From Moniliella sp. 'wahieum' (taxonomy: Eukaryota > Basidiomycota > Moniliellomycetes > Moniliellales > Moniliellaceae): a stretch of 64,000 nucleotides of DNA. Shown here one piece after another: positions 45,011 through 56,200 of the stretch; within the stretch, counting starts at the first letter, position 1, and each line of letters opens with the position of its first letter. The stretch is taken from NCBI GenBank assembly GCA_003971905.1, contig RSEE01000069.1:248001-312000 (forward strand), read 5' to 3'. The notes under the pieces were generated by a model. That model searched no databases. It was given only the letters and a program-made list of their open reading frames with translations, and was not told the origin of the DNA. The position numbers were made by a program, and so were the translations under genes.

Positions 45011-46405
45011 TCAGGAGGGGAAAGAAACGGGGGCTAGGCCTTGCGCGTTCGCGGTAGGGCTAGTTGGCTGTGGGAATGCCGGAGCTGGTAAAACCAGAGG
45101 TGAGGGGTAGTACGTCGGCATATAGCCGGGCGAGTACATCGGTGGCGGAGGGGTTCCTCCTGCCTGGGCGTAGCGACTAACTGCTGTGGCCGAATGGGAA
45201 GTATTGGAGTTATTCGAGCTGCTCGACATCGGCATGTTCTTCAACTCCGGATGCAGTGACCAGCATTGGGCCTCTGCGTGTCTGCCATTGGGGTGAAGAC
45301 GGCAGGTACCATTGCGCTCTGCGCGCCCTCCTTTGCCCTTGTGCGAGGAAACAGCCTTGGTGACGAGCACTGTGTCCTCGATGTTCAAGAACTGCAGCGC
45401 TTGGCTCCGGGTCTTGCCCTGGAGCTGTTGCTCCTTCACGCGATTCGGCTCAGGGCAGCTATTGGCAAGAACGCTCCAGGCACGAACGCTGAGCGGGAGT
45501 CCAATCATTTCACCCATACCCACGATCCGCTCGATGCGGGCAAGGAACTTCCGCGCCGTCTCATGCGCCGCAGGCTTAAGTGTGTCCAGGCGGGAACTGA
45601 CATCACTCTCAAGTTTGACCTGGGTGGGACGATTGCGCTCGCACATCTTGCGGTACAGGCCTGAGGCCGAACCGCAGGCAACATGACTCTGCGTGGTCGA
45701 GTCACATTTGGTCAAAAGGACATGCTCGAGCCGCCTGTCGATCAGCTCTTCCTCAGGGGAAGAGGGGCCGTTGACGACTAGGTTCAGGAACTGGTATGCC
45801 GAGAGCTGGTTGCGCGTATCATAGTCATAATCAAGCCAGTGCGTCGTTCCGAGTTCCCAGGAGGGTAAGCTGTTTCCTTTAGCCAGCGCCCTAATCATCT
45901 CCTCCTCCACAGAACGTGTCTGATGAGAAGGGATTTCCAGAGGTGGGAAAGTGTCAACACTGCTGGGGCTGGGGCAGATGTTCGAACTGGGGGAAACCAA
46001 TTGGGAATCAGCGCCGCGGTACCTTGAATGCGGTACTTGCGGGCAAAGTAAGCAAATTCGTGCATGAATGCGGGGTCGTGAATCGCATCTTGTGCCTGTT
46101 CCGTAGACCACTCGGGGTGTAAATCTTGAAGATGCAACAGGAACATGAGCTCATGGTGGGTTAGGTTGGTTTTCGGGGAGTGATTTCCTTCGACAGAGGG
46201 GGGGGTGCCATCGTGGGCAATTTGGGCGTCTTCACCGTCCAGATCGGGGGCGGCGGGGGTGGCGTGGGGAACTGCAGGCTCCTCTTGGGTAGCCTCGACA
46301 CGAGGAATGGAAAACTGCGGCAGACATGCTTTCGGCGCGCGGGTTACGCTTCTTCTTGGAAAGGGGTGGAAAAGCAGTATCGGCTCCGGAACGGAGACCA
46401 GGCAT
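45011..46405 (-). CDS. Copia Gag
   Basis: ATG 46405 starts MPGLRSGADTAFPPLSKKKR. With one frame change near 46330 it continues FSIPRVEATQEEPAVP and then EWSTEQAQDAIHDPAFMHEF. With another near 45950 it continues ALAKGNSLPSWELGTTHWLD, YQFLNLVVNGPSSPEEELID, CDSTTQSHVACGSASGLY and KFLARIERIVGMGEMIGLPL, the normal copia Gag (retrotran_gag/UBN2-type) region. A nucleic-acid-binding knuckle CRLHPNGRHAEAQCWSLHP has the spacing C-X2-H-X4-H-X4-C, with His in place of the second Cys. The end is Pro/Ser-rich, stopping at 45011, about 10-40 bases before the pol frame opens. Confidence 0.85.
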
Positions 46406-46500
46406 TCAGCCGTGTGGGGTGGGGGTAGGTGGGAAAAAAATATAAGTAGGGCTCAGGCGGGCAGACGAGAGAGGTGTAGTCTCCGCCTACTCAGAGGATA

Positions 46501-46514
46501 GTGTGGGCTCAACC
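46501..46514 (-). promoter_or_regulatory. Primer-binding-site candidate (half-tRNA iMet type)
   Basis: Immediately after the 5' LTR the minus strand reads GGTTGAGCCCACAC. The plus-strand GGGCTCAACC resembles the initiator tRNA anticodon region GGGCTCATAACC minus two bases. Copia and several fungal relatives prime from an internally cut tRNA-iMet, which would fit. Confidence 0.5.
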
Positions 46515-46673
46515 TGTTAATGCGAGGACAAAGGCCTACGGAAAGAAGAAGACAGAGGGAGGTGATGGATCTATTCCAAGAGAGGAGCCCGTTAGGGGCA
46601 GAACATAGAGGAGAGTCGGATAGAACGCGCGATGCGTGATGCGTGATCAGCTGCATGCATGATGGCGCTGACA
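46515..46673 (-). repeat. 5' LTR of the copia element
   Basis: 159 bp, paired with 41269-41428. The minus-strand start is TGTCAGCGCC. Contains GATGCGTGATGCGTGATC, itself heptamer-like. Confidence 0.95.
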
Positions 46674-46678
46674 TTATC
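46674..46678. other. Target-site duplication, right copy (TTATC)
   Basis: Identical to 41264-41268. Followed by GATAATCTCGATAATCGATAATCC, the heptamer array into which the element inserted. Confidence 0.9.
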
Positions 46679-47905
46679 GATAATCTCGATAATCGATAAT
46701 CCATGATCCACATAAATCCATGACACTGTCATGTGGACCTAGCTCAGCCTCAGCTTTCATGGTATCCGTATTTGGTACGCTACTAGTCTGTACTCAGTCA
46801 ATCGCATGTCTGTTCCGGTTCTATGATAGTCCCACAATTATAACAGTTCCATCGGCAAAATGGTCATACCTTTGATAGTTTGACCGCATGTTCGGTCATG
46901 CAGGTCATGCATCATGCACAGTGCATGCCAGCCGCGGATGTCCTTATTGGCTGAAACGCTTTGAGGGTACTTACAGGAGGCTGCGACGGGGGTTGAGATT
47001 TTGAATGGTTTTATAGCGATCGAGAGTCGTCCCGAATCTACTGTCGAGAAGGAAGACCAAAAATACCGTGCCAGTACTACTCAGTGCATGCCAATTTATA
47101 GTCAGAGTTGCAAGACATTTTTCTACCATCATGAGTACGATTCCTTAAGTCCGACTGATGTTGCTCACAGGATGTTTGTGGTGTGTTGATGATAGAATTG
47201 AGGCCTGAGGGAAGGAATATCCGGGGATAAGGTGTCACGCGTCACAGCCCTCTTCTTAGGCCATCGATCATCTGGTAATCTTCCCTCCGTTGTTCCTTGC
47301 TTCACACAGTCATGCATGTCTCCTATCCTCTACCAACGAATCCTTTGCAACCTTGAGTACTCGGGTCTACTCGCCTCCCCCTGACTCACCTAAAAAGCAC
47401 CCATAGCTGACCATTCTCTTACTCTTCATTGTCCTGATCAAGTTAGGAAAGAGTATACACCACGGATATACCGTCAAGCTTCAAGATTTAGGCAATTAAT
47501 GAAGCCAGTCAAAAGATGATGAGCAAAACGAGAAGTTGGGACAATAAGTTGAGCTAGAACAGAGAGGTAATAGTAATAGTGCATCATACACAGGGCCGGG
47601 GTACTAAGTGCCTGGTTCACCAGATTGGCTCAATATCTGCCTTTATTGATCAGCTCTCGTGTAACAACAAGCCCCTCCTCTGACCCCTTCCACTCCACAC
47701 GCGTTGTTAACTCGATGTCAGAGGGTGACGGCGGGCGGGCGCGAACCTGGAAGAGCTCATACTCTCCCCTTTCCGCTCTTACCAAGGTCGTGTTTATGCC
47801 AAGACTGATGGGCTGGTATGTCCGAACGTGAAACAAGCTCATGTATTTTGTGTCTAAACCGAACACGTGTTCAGTTCGAGCTACTATTATGCAAAACTCT
47901 GTATT

Positions 47906-48880
47906 CGGGGGGGCCCGCCCGGTGGGGTTTAGGGGTACGATCATCCCTTGGAGACCCCAAGGTCGACTCGCGGTAGTTACCCGCTTGGGCTGATTGGTGG
48001 GCCAAGGAGGGGCTAGGGCCAAGGAGAGGCCTCTTGGCGTAGTATAGCAGATGCAACGGTAAATGTAGCAAGGCTGCGTAGCACCGGCTTGGGTGGCAGG
48101 ATCGTGTCAGAGATCTGAAGCCTCTGGGTTCAGGTACGGGGAGTGGCAGCGGAGGACCAACGTTGCGGGACTGGAGCTGGACTGGGACTGGGGGCGGCGT
48201 GATTAGGAGTGGGATCACACGCGGCTGAACTGAGTTTTGGGCTTCAGCGTGGCGCCTGGGAGGCACACCCAAACTGATTGTCCGAGGGACGGAGAGTTGA
48301 AGACGGGCGCTGGAGGACGAGGATGGTAAAATGAGGGGAGCAACTAAGAAAGGATGAGTTGCCTATACCAGGTTGATCAATTGGCGAGGAGAGTATACTC
48401 TAGGAGGAGACGCCAATGGGCCGTGGGGAGAAACCATGAACCATTGCTAACAGACAGGGACTAAAAGGGAAACGATGCACTAGAGGAAGAACGGCGGACA
48501 GAGGAAAACAGGGAGACGGTTACTGCACGGACAACCTATAGAAAGGTAAGGTAAACTGGTACGTGGCGACTATCGTCACAAAGGAAACTACTGACAATTG
48601 GATGGCCATGCGGTAACCACCAATTCAATTGGGCAAGAGGCGACTATTGTCGCGCGGACACGCCGGACAGGTCATTGTGCTGGCGGTCTTGCCAGCCGCG
48701 ATCGAACTGAGAGTTGGATCCGGGTGCGTGCTCAATTATTGGGTAGAGCGGACGGGCCTCAGCTGAGATCGGATCAGATCCAATCTGACCCCATGACCAA
48801 CCTGGGGACGGAGTTAGGAAGGCGAAAGGCGCGCGTAGGCTCCGCCGGGCTTGCCGGTCCATCTTCGCCCGTGAGACTTT
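47906..48880 (+). repeat. Dispersed repeat with tRNA-like promoter boxes, copy 1
   Basis: Begins with GGGGGGGCCCGCCCGG, followed by an A-box-like GGGTTTAGGGG (47925-47935) and a B-box-like GGTCGACTC (47961-47969). Downstream text (GCTGATTGG, GGAAAACAGGGAG, GTTAGGAAGGCGAAA, CTTCGCCCGTGA) recurs in the same order at 63625-64000. The 3' end of this copy is about 48880. Confidence 0.7.
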
Positions 48881-51403
48881 GGTACGAGCGAGTCGATCCT
48901 TATTGCGTTGTCTTTTTGAGTCCCTCTCTGATGTTATCCTATCTCGAATCTTTTTTTGGACCTGGGGTGGGCGCATATCATCAGCTCTGAGTTGAGCTCA
49001 CCGATCTGATGGGCATTAGTTTCTTGATCGGCGCGTCTCGTATATACTGATTGCGAAGTTCTCTATCGCCTCATGATTTTCTCTTTCCTAGCGGAAGGTG
49101 GAGAATCGGCCCTTTTTACTTTGGGTCTTTCTTGTGTTGCAGTGGCCGTTCCCGTTCCCGTTCCTGTGCGGCTCTTCTTTATGTGGAAACCATTCCCGAC
49201 TTCGTCTGTGCTCTCTTTTGTGGGTCATTGGCCTCAATTCTTGACTTATTTCCTCGTTGCATCTCTTCTATTCGTTATAGATATTGTCTTCATGGCCATT
49301 CTTGTGATCCGTATTACTTTCCCCTAGCGTAATACCTTTTCGTCTTCTATTATCGTTGTAATCATCATCTTGTTGCCAATCCATAATTGACACAATTGGC
49401 AACCCCCGTGCTTCTCTCCTAGTTTACCAGCGGTCCCATGAATCAGTTTCCAGCGACCACACCCCACTTTGTTTTCCTGCATCCACTCGACGGGACATCT
49501 AGTATACTGCCTATCTCCAGTATCCAGTTCGTCTGTACGGATTTCCCGTCGGCGATCCTATATGCAAGGTATAAGGGCCTGTCCGACCTTATCGTTTTCC
49601 TGTGTCATCCTTCCTGTCAACCCATTAGGACCACGGACTACAGACACTTCTCTTGTTCTGGTGTGTACACGCAACCTGGCCACGCCAGTCGACCCCCCAC
49701 TACAATCAAAAGGCCTCACCTCGTCTCTTTTGCTCTGGTAGGATCTGTGCCCGCCGCAGCGTTCAGGCTTGATCAACCGTGAGTGGTCCGTCCACCTGCA
49801 AAAGGGAAAGCACCCTTAAATTACAAGTTGGGCCCCAGTTCAGGGCCGTCCCTACCACTCGGGAACGATGAAAATGACCAGAAATACATCCAGAAAGGAG
49901 AAAGGACACAGGCCCACAGGATGATACCTACTTCCCTAAAACAAAGTGAGAGAATGTTAACTTAGATCGGATTATGTTTTGACCCCACACAAACACTCGC
50001 CGTCAAACATATAGCCACCACACAGGTTGGCGGAGGCATCTTCTTGATTTGGTTGCAGACCCTGTTTCCCAAGTGCCTCTATGATGCTACCCTCTCCACA
50101 TCTGATTCAGCTCGCTCGATTCCATTTTCAGAAAAGCACATATACTTCGTGGCATGGGACGATGGGGGGGCACGAGCGCCGCAGTCGGACTCATATATGC
50201 CTCTCTCGTCTCCCTTGAATGGATGGGTTGTGTCTACGCTAAGAACCATCGACACTAACAACCTATACTACTCCGTCGTGACCAAACAAAATATTCCTTT
50301 TCAATCCGTGCCACGTTTGCATAAAGTCCCGCCCTTCTGAATCGTCCGGCCGAAGAGGTGGCCGTCCGTCGGTTTGTTGGTCCCTGATGCTTTTATCCTA
50401 TTGCTGGGTTTATTTCTACTTTTTAACCTATAGGCGAATGAGATCTGAGTATTGACTGGAGCTGCTTTTGATCGTAAATCCCCCATTCTAGCCCCGAGCC
50501 TTTCTCCTCATGCTACTTTGAGAGCTGCGCATGTTTTACTGTCATTTCGTCTCTTTTCATTTCGTTTTTTCGCCTTCACTTTGTATTAACGTATGTTTTT
50601 TGCCAATCCAACGGACTCACGTCACGCAAATCCTGCGCTTCTATACTAATGTGCAACCACGGCTCAGACCAGCATTCAGCGAACAACAACTCCCCTGTTT
50701 CCACTCCACTGGGCAGCTATTGACATCCGAGTTCAGCTCCTTTCGACTGGGCATCAATTGAATTGGCGTGTCCCACGGACACTCCAGTACTCAGTCTCTT
50801 CGGCATGTGGATCCAAAATCATGCAAAACGTGGTCCTATACCAGAGTTGAATTGTCCCAATGATAGAGCCTATCGGACCTTGTCTCGTCCTGGGTTGCCT
50901 TCCTAACCGATTCCCCTCCACCTCAAGCTTACCACAGGGCTCACCGCTGGCTCCCCTCCATCTCTTTGTCTTTTATTTTCCCCTCCGGCCCCTCAGGGTA
51001 AGCCCAAGGGGGGACGCGTGACGCCGCAGGTACGGGCGAAGTGCGGGCGCGCGCTGTTCTGAGCTCAGCGCGCTCAGTTCAGCTCAGCGCCAGCCTCGCA
51101 GCGTCACTGGTCACTAGGCACACACTCTAATTGACACAGGGACAGTGTGGTATCTGAAATGCGTTTTCCCGATCACCGGACCGGCACGAGAAAACTGCAC
51201 CACCGCAAGGCGTGGCACAGCAGCAGAGTGCGAGAGCGTGACCCTGGCCAAGCAAGCGGGACGAATTTGACGAGAAGCCATGTGCTGGCTCGCCTGCCTG
51301 TGCGGCGCCATCCAGACAGCCCGCAGAGCCACTCTTGTCCCATCTCAGATGGGGCGCTCGCCTGAGGCTTTTTCTGAGCGGCTCAGATCAGCCGCCGCAG
51401 TGA

Positions 51404-51480
51404 CTAGCTTGACTAGTGACATTGACATGTGACAGTAGTGACGTGTCACATGTGTCACATTTCATGCGACATGTGGCATG
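51404..51480. repeat. AGTGACT / TGTCACA heptamer island
   Basis: ACTAGTGACATTGACATGTG then GTCACATGTGTCACAT: two 3-1-3 families in one island, about 0.4 kb upstream of the Opy2-like gene. Confidence 0.8.
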
Positions 51481-51862
51481 CCATAGTCAAGCTGTCAAGC
51501 TGTGCCCAGCTCCACGCTTCAAGCTTCAAGTGACTTTTCCAAATCGCAAGCTCACGCCTTTTGCCTGTCCCACCGCTCTCAGTCCTCTCTGCCCGCCATC
51601 CTGAGCGTCCTGGGCGGCATCATCCTCGTCTGCCCGCTTCAACCAGTCTGGCCTAGCACCCTTGGGCACGCGACGCACCGCATTCGCTTCTCTGCGCGCT
51701 CTGCACTAATCCCTCCCTCCGGGCCATTCCATACTCTATTGCGACCAGCACAGCCCTCACTGCGCCTCGCTAGTCTGCCCATACCCACCCACAGCCTCTC
51801 CCACATACCCCGTATACACACGGCTTCTCGCCCACACCCATCTCCTTGCCAAGCTCCGTGGC

Positions 51863-53242
51863 ATGGAGGTCTCCAATCAATTTCTCCCCGCCTCCCGCGA
51901 AGGACGCTACTATTTTGTCGGCATTCAGTCACGGGGAGCCAACTGTACTTGTGATCAGCAGCTTTACCCTCCCTCCTGCCCCTCCTCCTGTCCCAATGGG
52001 CAGTCATGTGTGCAAACGCTGGTCGCCCTGAGCTGTGGACGTTCCTGTCCTTCGAACCACTGCCAACCTCAACCGGGCAGTGGCTCCTCCAACAACTCCT
52101 CTGTGGCCGCCGGAATCGGGGGTGGTGTGGGTGCGTTTGTCCTTCTTCTTCTCGTTGTTGGTGCGTGGTGGTTTTTCTGGCGCAGGAGGTCACAAAGGCG
52201 AGAGGCTGCCGCATGGGCTGCTCGAGCACGAGCCAAAGAAGCCGCTGCTTCCAATCCCTTCCGCCTGGGCCAGAACCAACCCCTGACGCCCGAGGAAAAC
52301 GAGACAGACGCACATGTGACGGCGACACCGAGCCCAAGAACGATGCGCAGAAGTTTCCAGCCCCTTCCACCTGTCGATCCTGCTTCGTCTCATCAACGTA
52401 GGCCAAGCCTGGATGAACGCGATATGGAGTATACCGAGTTGAGGATCGATGGGCTCACCGCCTTCACCAATCAGCCTGAACGAAGCGGGGAAGAAGACGA
52501 GCTTGCGATGCTGGAAACATTCCAAAAACGCTTCTCCACCTCAGCTGCCACTCACCTCTCACGCATTACCGAGGCCGAGGATGAGGAATGGCGCTCTACT
52601 CGCACTGGTTTGACGGGCCGTACAGGCAAGACGGCGAAAACGACGAAAACGACCAAGACAGGAACAGGACGATCCAAGGTGATGATGGCGAATGGGCTCT
52701 TGGCTCCATCGATTCGTAGTGGACGCCATCCTCCGCCGCCTTTACCGCCTACCACACCTCTTCCCAAACCCCCCAGACAACCAAGGACGTCACCGAATCC
52801 ATGTCTCTCCCGTCCTCAACCTCGCGGGACTTCGTATCTGCCCGCTCTGCACCTCTTCGTTCCCCATTTGATGGGTGGGCGAGGTGAAAGAGGAAGAACC
52901 CACAAGTCCATTTCAGGATCCAAATATCTCCAATACAGGTCTGGGCGGCACATCCAATCCCCCCCCGATCGAAGAGCATACTCCAAACGACACAACTGGC
53001 GGCATTTACCCTCCTCCACGGGTGGACCGGAGGTCTTTCCCATCCTAGGAGATTCCGAAGACCGTCACCGAACTTCTGCCACCTCACCCCCTGCGCAGCC
53101 TCCACCCTCACCCACACATCACTCTTCTCCGCTCTCCGCCTCTTCCTCCCTGCCCCTTGCTCTTCCGCCTCAAAGCACAAGATCCGGTGCTCGCTCTCCC
53201 CGGGTTCACTCCAAACGCCGGTTCCGTTTGGACGACGAGTAG
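51863..53242 (+). CDS. Opy2-like membrane anchor protein
   Basis: Opy2 anchors Ste50/Ste11-type MAPK modules at the plasma membrane in the osmotic/filamentation pathways. The N-terminal 70 residues contain eight Cys (positions 28, 30, 39, 43, 49, 58, 62, 67: CTC, SCPSSCPNGQSCVQT, SCGRSCPSNHC), the Opy2 Cys-rich ectodomain pattern. A Gly-rich lead-in and one transmembrane segment (about 81-105, AFVLLLLVVGAWWFF) are followed by a strong stop-transfer (WRRRSQRR). The cytoplasmic tail is Ser/Pro-rich, with MLETFQKRFSTSAATHLSRI and TGRTGKTAKTTKTTKTGTGR, and ends SKRRFRLDDE. Two compensating frame changes lie between about 52890 and 53030. No clear signal peptide precedes the Cys region, as is usual for this family. 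Confidence 0.75.
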   Translation: MEVSNQFLPASREGRYYFVGIQSRGANCTCDQQLYPPSCPSSCPNGQSCVQTLVALSCGRSCPSNHCQPQPGSGSSNNSSVAAGIGGGVGAFVLLLLVVGAWWFFWRRRSQRREAAAWAARARAKEAAASNPFRLGQNQPLTPEENETDAHVTATPSPRTMRRSFQPLPPVDPASSHQRRPSLDERDMEYTELRIDGLTAFTNQPERSGEEDELAMLETFQKRFSTSAATHLSRITEAEDEEWRSTRTGLTGRTGKTAKTTKTTKTGTGRSKVMMANGLLAPSIRSGRHPPPPLPPTTPLPKPPRQPRTSPNPCLSRPQPRGTSYLPALHLFVPHLMGGRGERGRTHKSISGSKYLQYRSGRHIQSPPDRRAYSKRHNWRHLPSSTGGPEVFPILGDSEDRHRTSATSPPAQPPPSPTHHSSPLSASSSLPLALPPQSTRSGARSPRVHSKRRFRLDDE

Positions 53243-56200
53243 CTGTGACCAGCTCAAGCCTCCCCTAGGAGAGACTGGTCCCTCTTCAAACCAGGCCACT
53301 CTTCTCCTTCCCCCCCTGATCCCCTCGTTTCTCCCACCAAACAATTCCCCACCCCAGCGACTTTTGCTACGCAGGGGTGTCCTTTCATTTTCCCTGCATA
53401 TCTCTTTCCTTGATGGCAGGACCCATCCCACACTCATTCTTTTCATGCTTGGTTTTCTGCAGCAGGAACCTCTTGTTGGGCGGCATGCTCTTTCATGTTG
53501 GCTCAACACCAAACTGATGCTTTCTCCCTCCCCTCCCCCTGTCACTTGCGCAACGGAACCCAACCCAACCCCCCTTTACCCTCCCCTTTTTTGTGCATAT
53601 AATAGGTAGTACTGCTGAAATAGAAAACAAGAATATCGCGTGGATCTCGTGTTCTGGCAGTGTCCAAGTCCACCCTCATTTAAATTTGGGAGACAATTAC
53701 GCGTTAGGTACGAAGGGACTTCGAAGTAATGTTGGTGCCGATCATTGTTGTCGTCCAGGGGGAGCTCAAGTTGGTCGGTACTGGGCCTACTATACTAGCT
53801 ACTGCAGATTACGTTGATTGCGTCAAGCACATTCTGTGATAGATTCTGGCAGTGAGACACGATTGGTGAGCCTTGGAACGTTGCACGCTCACAATAGACG
53901 CGCACAGGTGCAACAAAACTGGCAACAGAGATCAAGGTGCACGTGCATGATCCCTACTCTCCTCTTCTAATTAAGTGGCAGAGGTTTGCGGTATTCAGTA
54001 ACTCAAGCCTCAGGCTCCAGTCTGAGACGGGCGGACATACTTGAAGGTTGAAGCTTGAAGCTAGCTCGAAGCTTGAGGAACATGCAGTTGCAATAGAGAC
54101 GGTGGCAGACAAATATAGTCACCAGCACGGGATGCACAAGCGCAGTGTACAGGGGGGGAATAGGGGTGAAATTGGCTCACGTGCCGACTCACAGCTTTTC
54201 GAGATCTCCCTGACTCCTTCCTTCACCATCGCGCTACAGCGTATTAGGTGGTTAATGCGTACGAGGAGCGCAACAGTAGAGGTATAGGCTATTGACGAAT
54301 GGGCTAAACAAAAGCTTCGGAATGGATTGGAATAGAGCAAACTGAGAGGTAAGAAATGGATAATCGATAACGGGAAAAGCGGCAGACTGAGCTTGGTGCC
54401 TTGGGAAGCGCACGGGAGGACCTGTTGAGAAGTGCAAACTAACTTTGTTTCACGAGCAAAGACGGGCCGAGGAGCCCGGTGAGAATATACGCCCCTCTGG
54501 CAACCGTCGCGCCGCGGACTGTGGTCCACTTGGGAGCCTACCCTATCCACCGCCGGACATACCTCCTCCCGGCACATTTGACAATGGCCGATCGGACTCA
54601 AGCTGGCTCCCAACACTCCCCGTCGTCGCGGCGATCGTCGATCGAATGTACCACATGCCCAAAATGGCTAAAAAGTGGCCACCGGCCTTACGTAGTATCC
54701 TATTGACAATAAACTCAGTTACATCCTTTTTCCTTTTGCTTTTTGATTCTCCACTGGTGGGGCTGGGTTCCTATCGGTTGATGGGGACTGAGTTCACCTG
54801 GTCTTTTTGTTCAGTCCCCCCGTCTGTCTGCCTTGAGATGGCTGCTCTCCAATCCCTTGCTATTCCCCTCTTTCTTTTCTGCTAACATTGTGCGTTGTTT
54901 CCCTTTTACAGATCTAGCCTCTGCACTCACAGTATATGGGGTTTGCCCCACCTGTCACACAGAAAAGGGAGTCCCCCATAATGCAGTTAATATGAAAGGG
55001 GTTGCTGGCTTCCAATGCGGAGCCCTTCCCTACTGCCAGCGGATACAAGAAGAGGACTGAACGCACGTTTGTTTCAGATCCAAACTTCAAGGAACCCTGC
55101 TGTGAACGTAGGAGGGTTGCGAGTAGTGTCTTTCCGGCGGTCGTTGGGCAAACTGGGCCAGCAGCACCCAAAGAGGAGGTGGCACATTAGGGGACGGACG
55201 TGAAGGCGGCAGGCTCAGCTAGAATCTAGAACAGAGGCAGGGTTTATAGAAGAGGAGAAGAGCACGAGAGGGAAAAGACCAAGGTACAGAGTCGAGCGGA
55301 AATGAGTCAATGGGCAAGAAGCGAGGACCAGAAGCACGAAAGGCACGATGCGAGAGATGAAGCAGGTCTCAAGGACAAAGCCGACCCCAGACGAGAACCG
55401 AGGCGAGAAACCGGGAGTCGAGAACATATTATATATAGTTTTGTGAGAGTTTTAGACGAGAGCGAAAGGGGGGGGGAAAGACCGGTTTCGTCGTAGATTG
55501 TTGTGGACTTTAGAGATAATAAGAGAAGCCGAGGCGAGATAGCGGGTCATAGCCACAAAAAAGCGAATAAAGATGAGAACTTTTGGATGGTATTAATAAG
55601 ACGAGAAGCCGAGAGAAGCGGGAGCAATGATCAATAGAGTAGAAGTGGCTATGCAAGGCGACTTGGTCGCCGTCGCCGTCTGCGTCCCCTGACACCACCC
55701 TGGTATATCTTCGTCAATCCATACTGTGGAGAGGCAACTCTCCCCTTCGTCCGCTTAGTTTTGCCCACTCTGACCTGGTCCCTCCGCTTCCACAGCCGCC
55801 TGCCCCGCAGCTCTCGAGCTGATCCGCCATCCGCAATTCTTAGCCAGTCAGATCTAGTTCCCCGAAGTCTCATTCCGAGCTTCAATCGCAGCCTCATTGC
55901 CAACTCTGGCTCCAGTCTCACAGTCTGAAAAAGAACAGCCTTGTTTCCCGCCCTCTCGCCCTCTCCTCGCTGGGAAAGCAACGGCTCCAGACCGCCACTA
56001 GTGCGTTCAAAGCGATGCCTTTTACAGCCTTCAATAAACACACGTTGTGCAGCATCCCCTAGACGCCAAAAATTCTCTCTCTATTCCAAGCTCCGCTTGG
56101 CGCCCCCCCCCCCCAAACCCAAATACAAAACTATCGGAAGTCGAACCTTCCTCTCTCTTGTACCCCTTTAAACCCCAGCTGTCCCCAAGGCTGAGGCCCA

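Larger units (their letters stand above)
41269..46673 (-). mobile_element. Complete Ty1/copia LTR retrotransposon
   Basis: A 5.4-kb element on the minus strand with LTRs of 160 and 159 bp, gag, and a pol in the copia order protease-integrase-RT-RNase H. It is flanked by the 5-bp duplication TTATC. The LTRs begin TG and end CA and differ by one small indel, so the insertion is recent. The target is a GATAATC heptamer array, which continues on the right at 46679. The internal region carries a primer-binding-site candidate (46505-46514) and a short purine tract next to the 3' LTR. Confidence 0.95.
46679..51862. other. Gene-poor region 46.7-51.9 kb
   Basis: No gene I can support. It contains a GATAATC array (46679-46702), the dispersed tRNA-like repeat copy (about 47906-48880), and a pyrimidine-rich AT-leaning stretch (about 49040-50760). 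A TGTCACA/AGTGACT heptamer island lies at 51404-51480. Frames such as 49073-49327 are hydrophobic but lack any conserved motif. Confidence 0.5.

Noticed and set aside
47625-48272. Frames within the dispersed repeat as a transposase or RT remnant
   Set aside because: I found no DDE, RT or other catalytic motif on either strand, so I describe the repeat only as non-coding.
49073-49327. 84-codon hydrophobic frame in the gene-poor region
   Set aside because: Its hydrophobicity follows from pyrimidine-rich DNA. There are no splice signals, conserved motif or neighbouring coding evidence.
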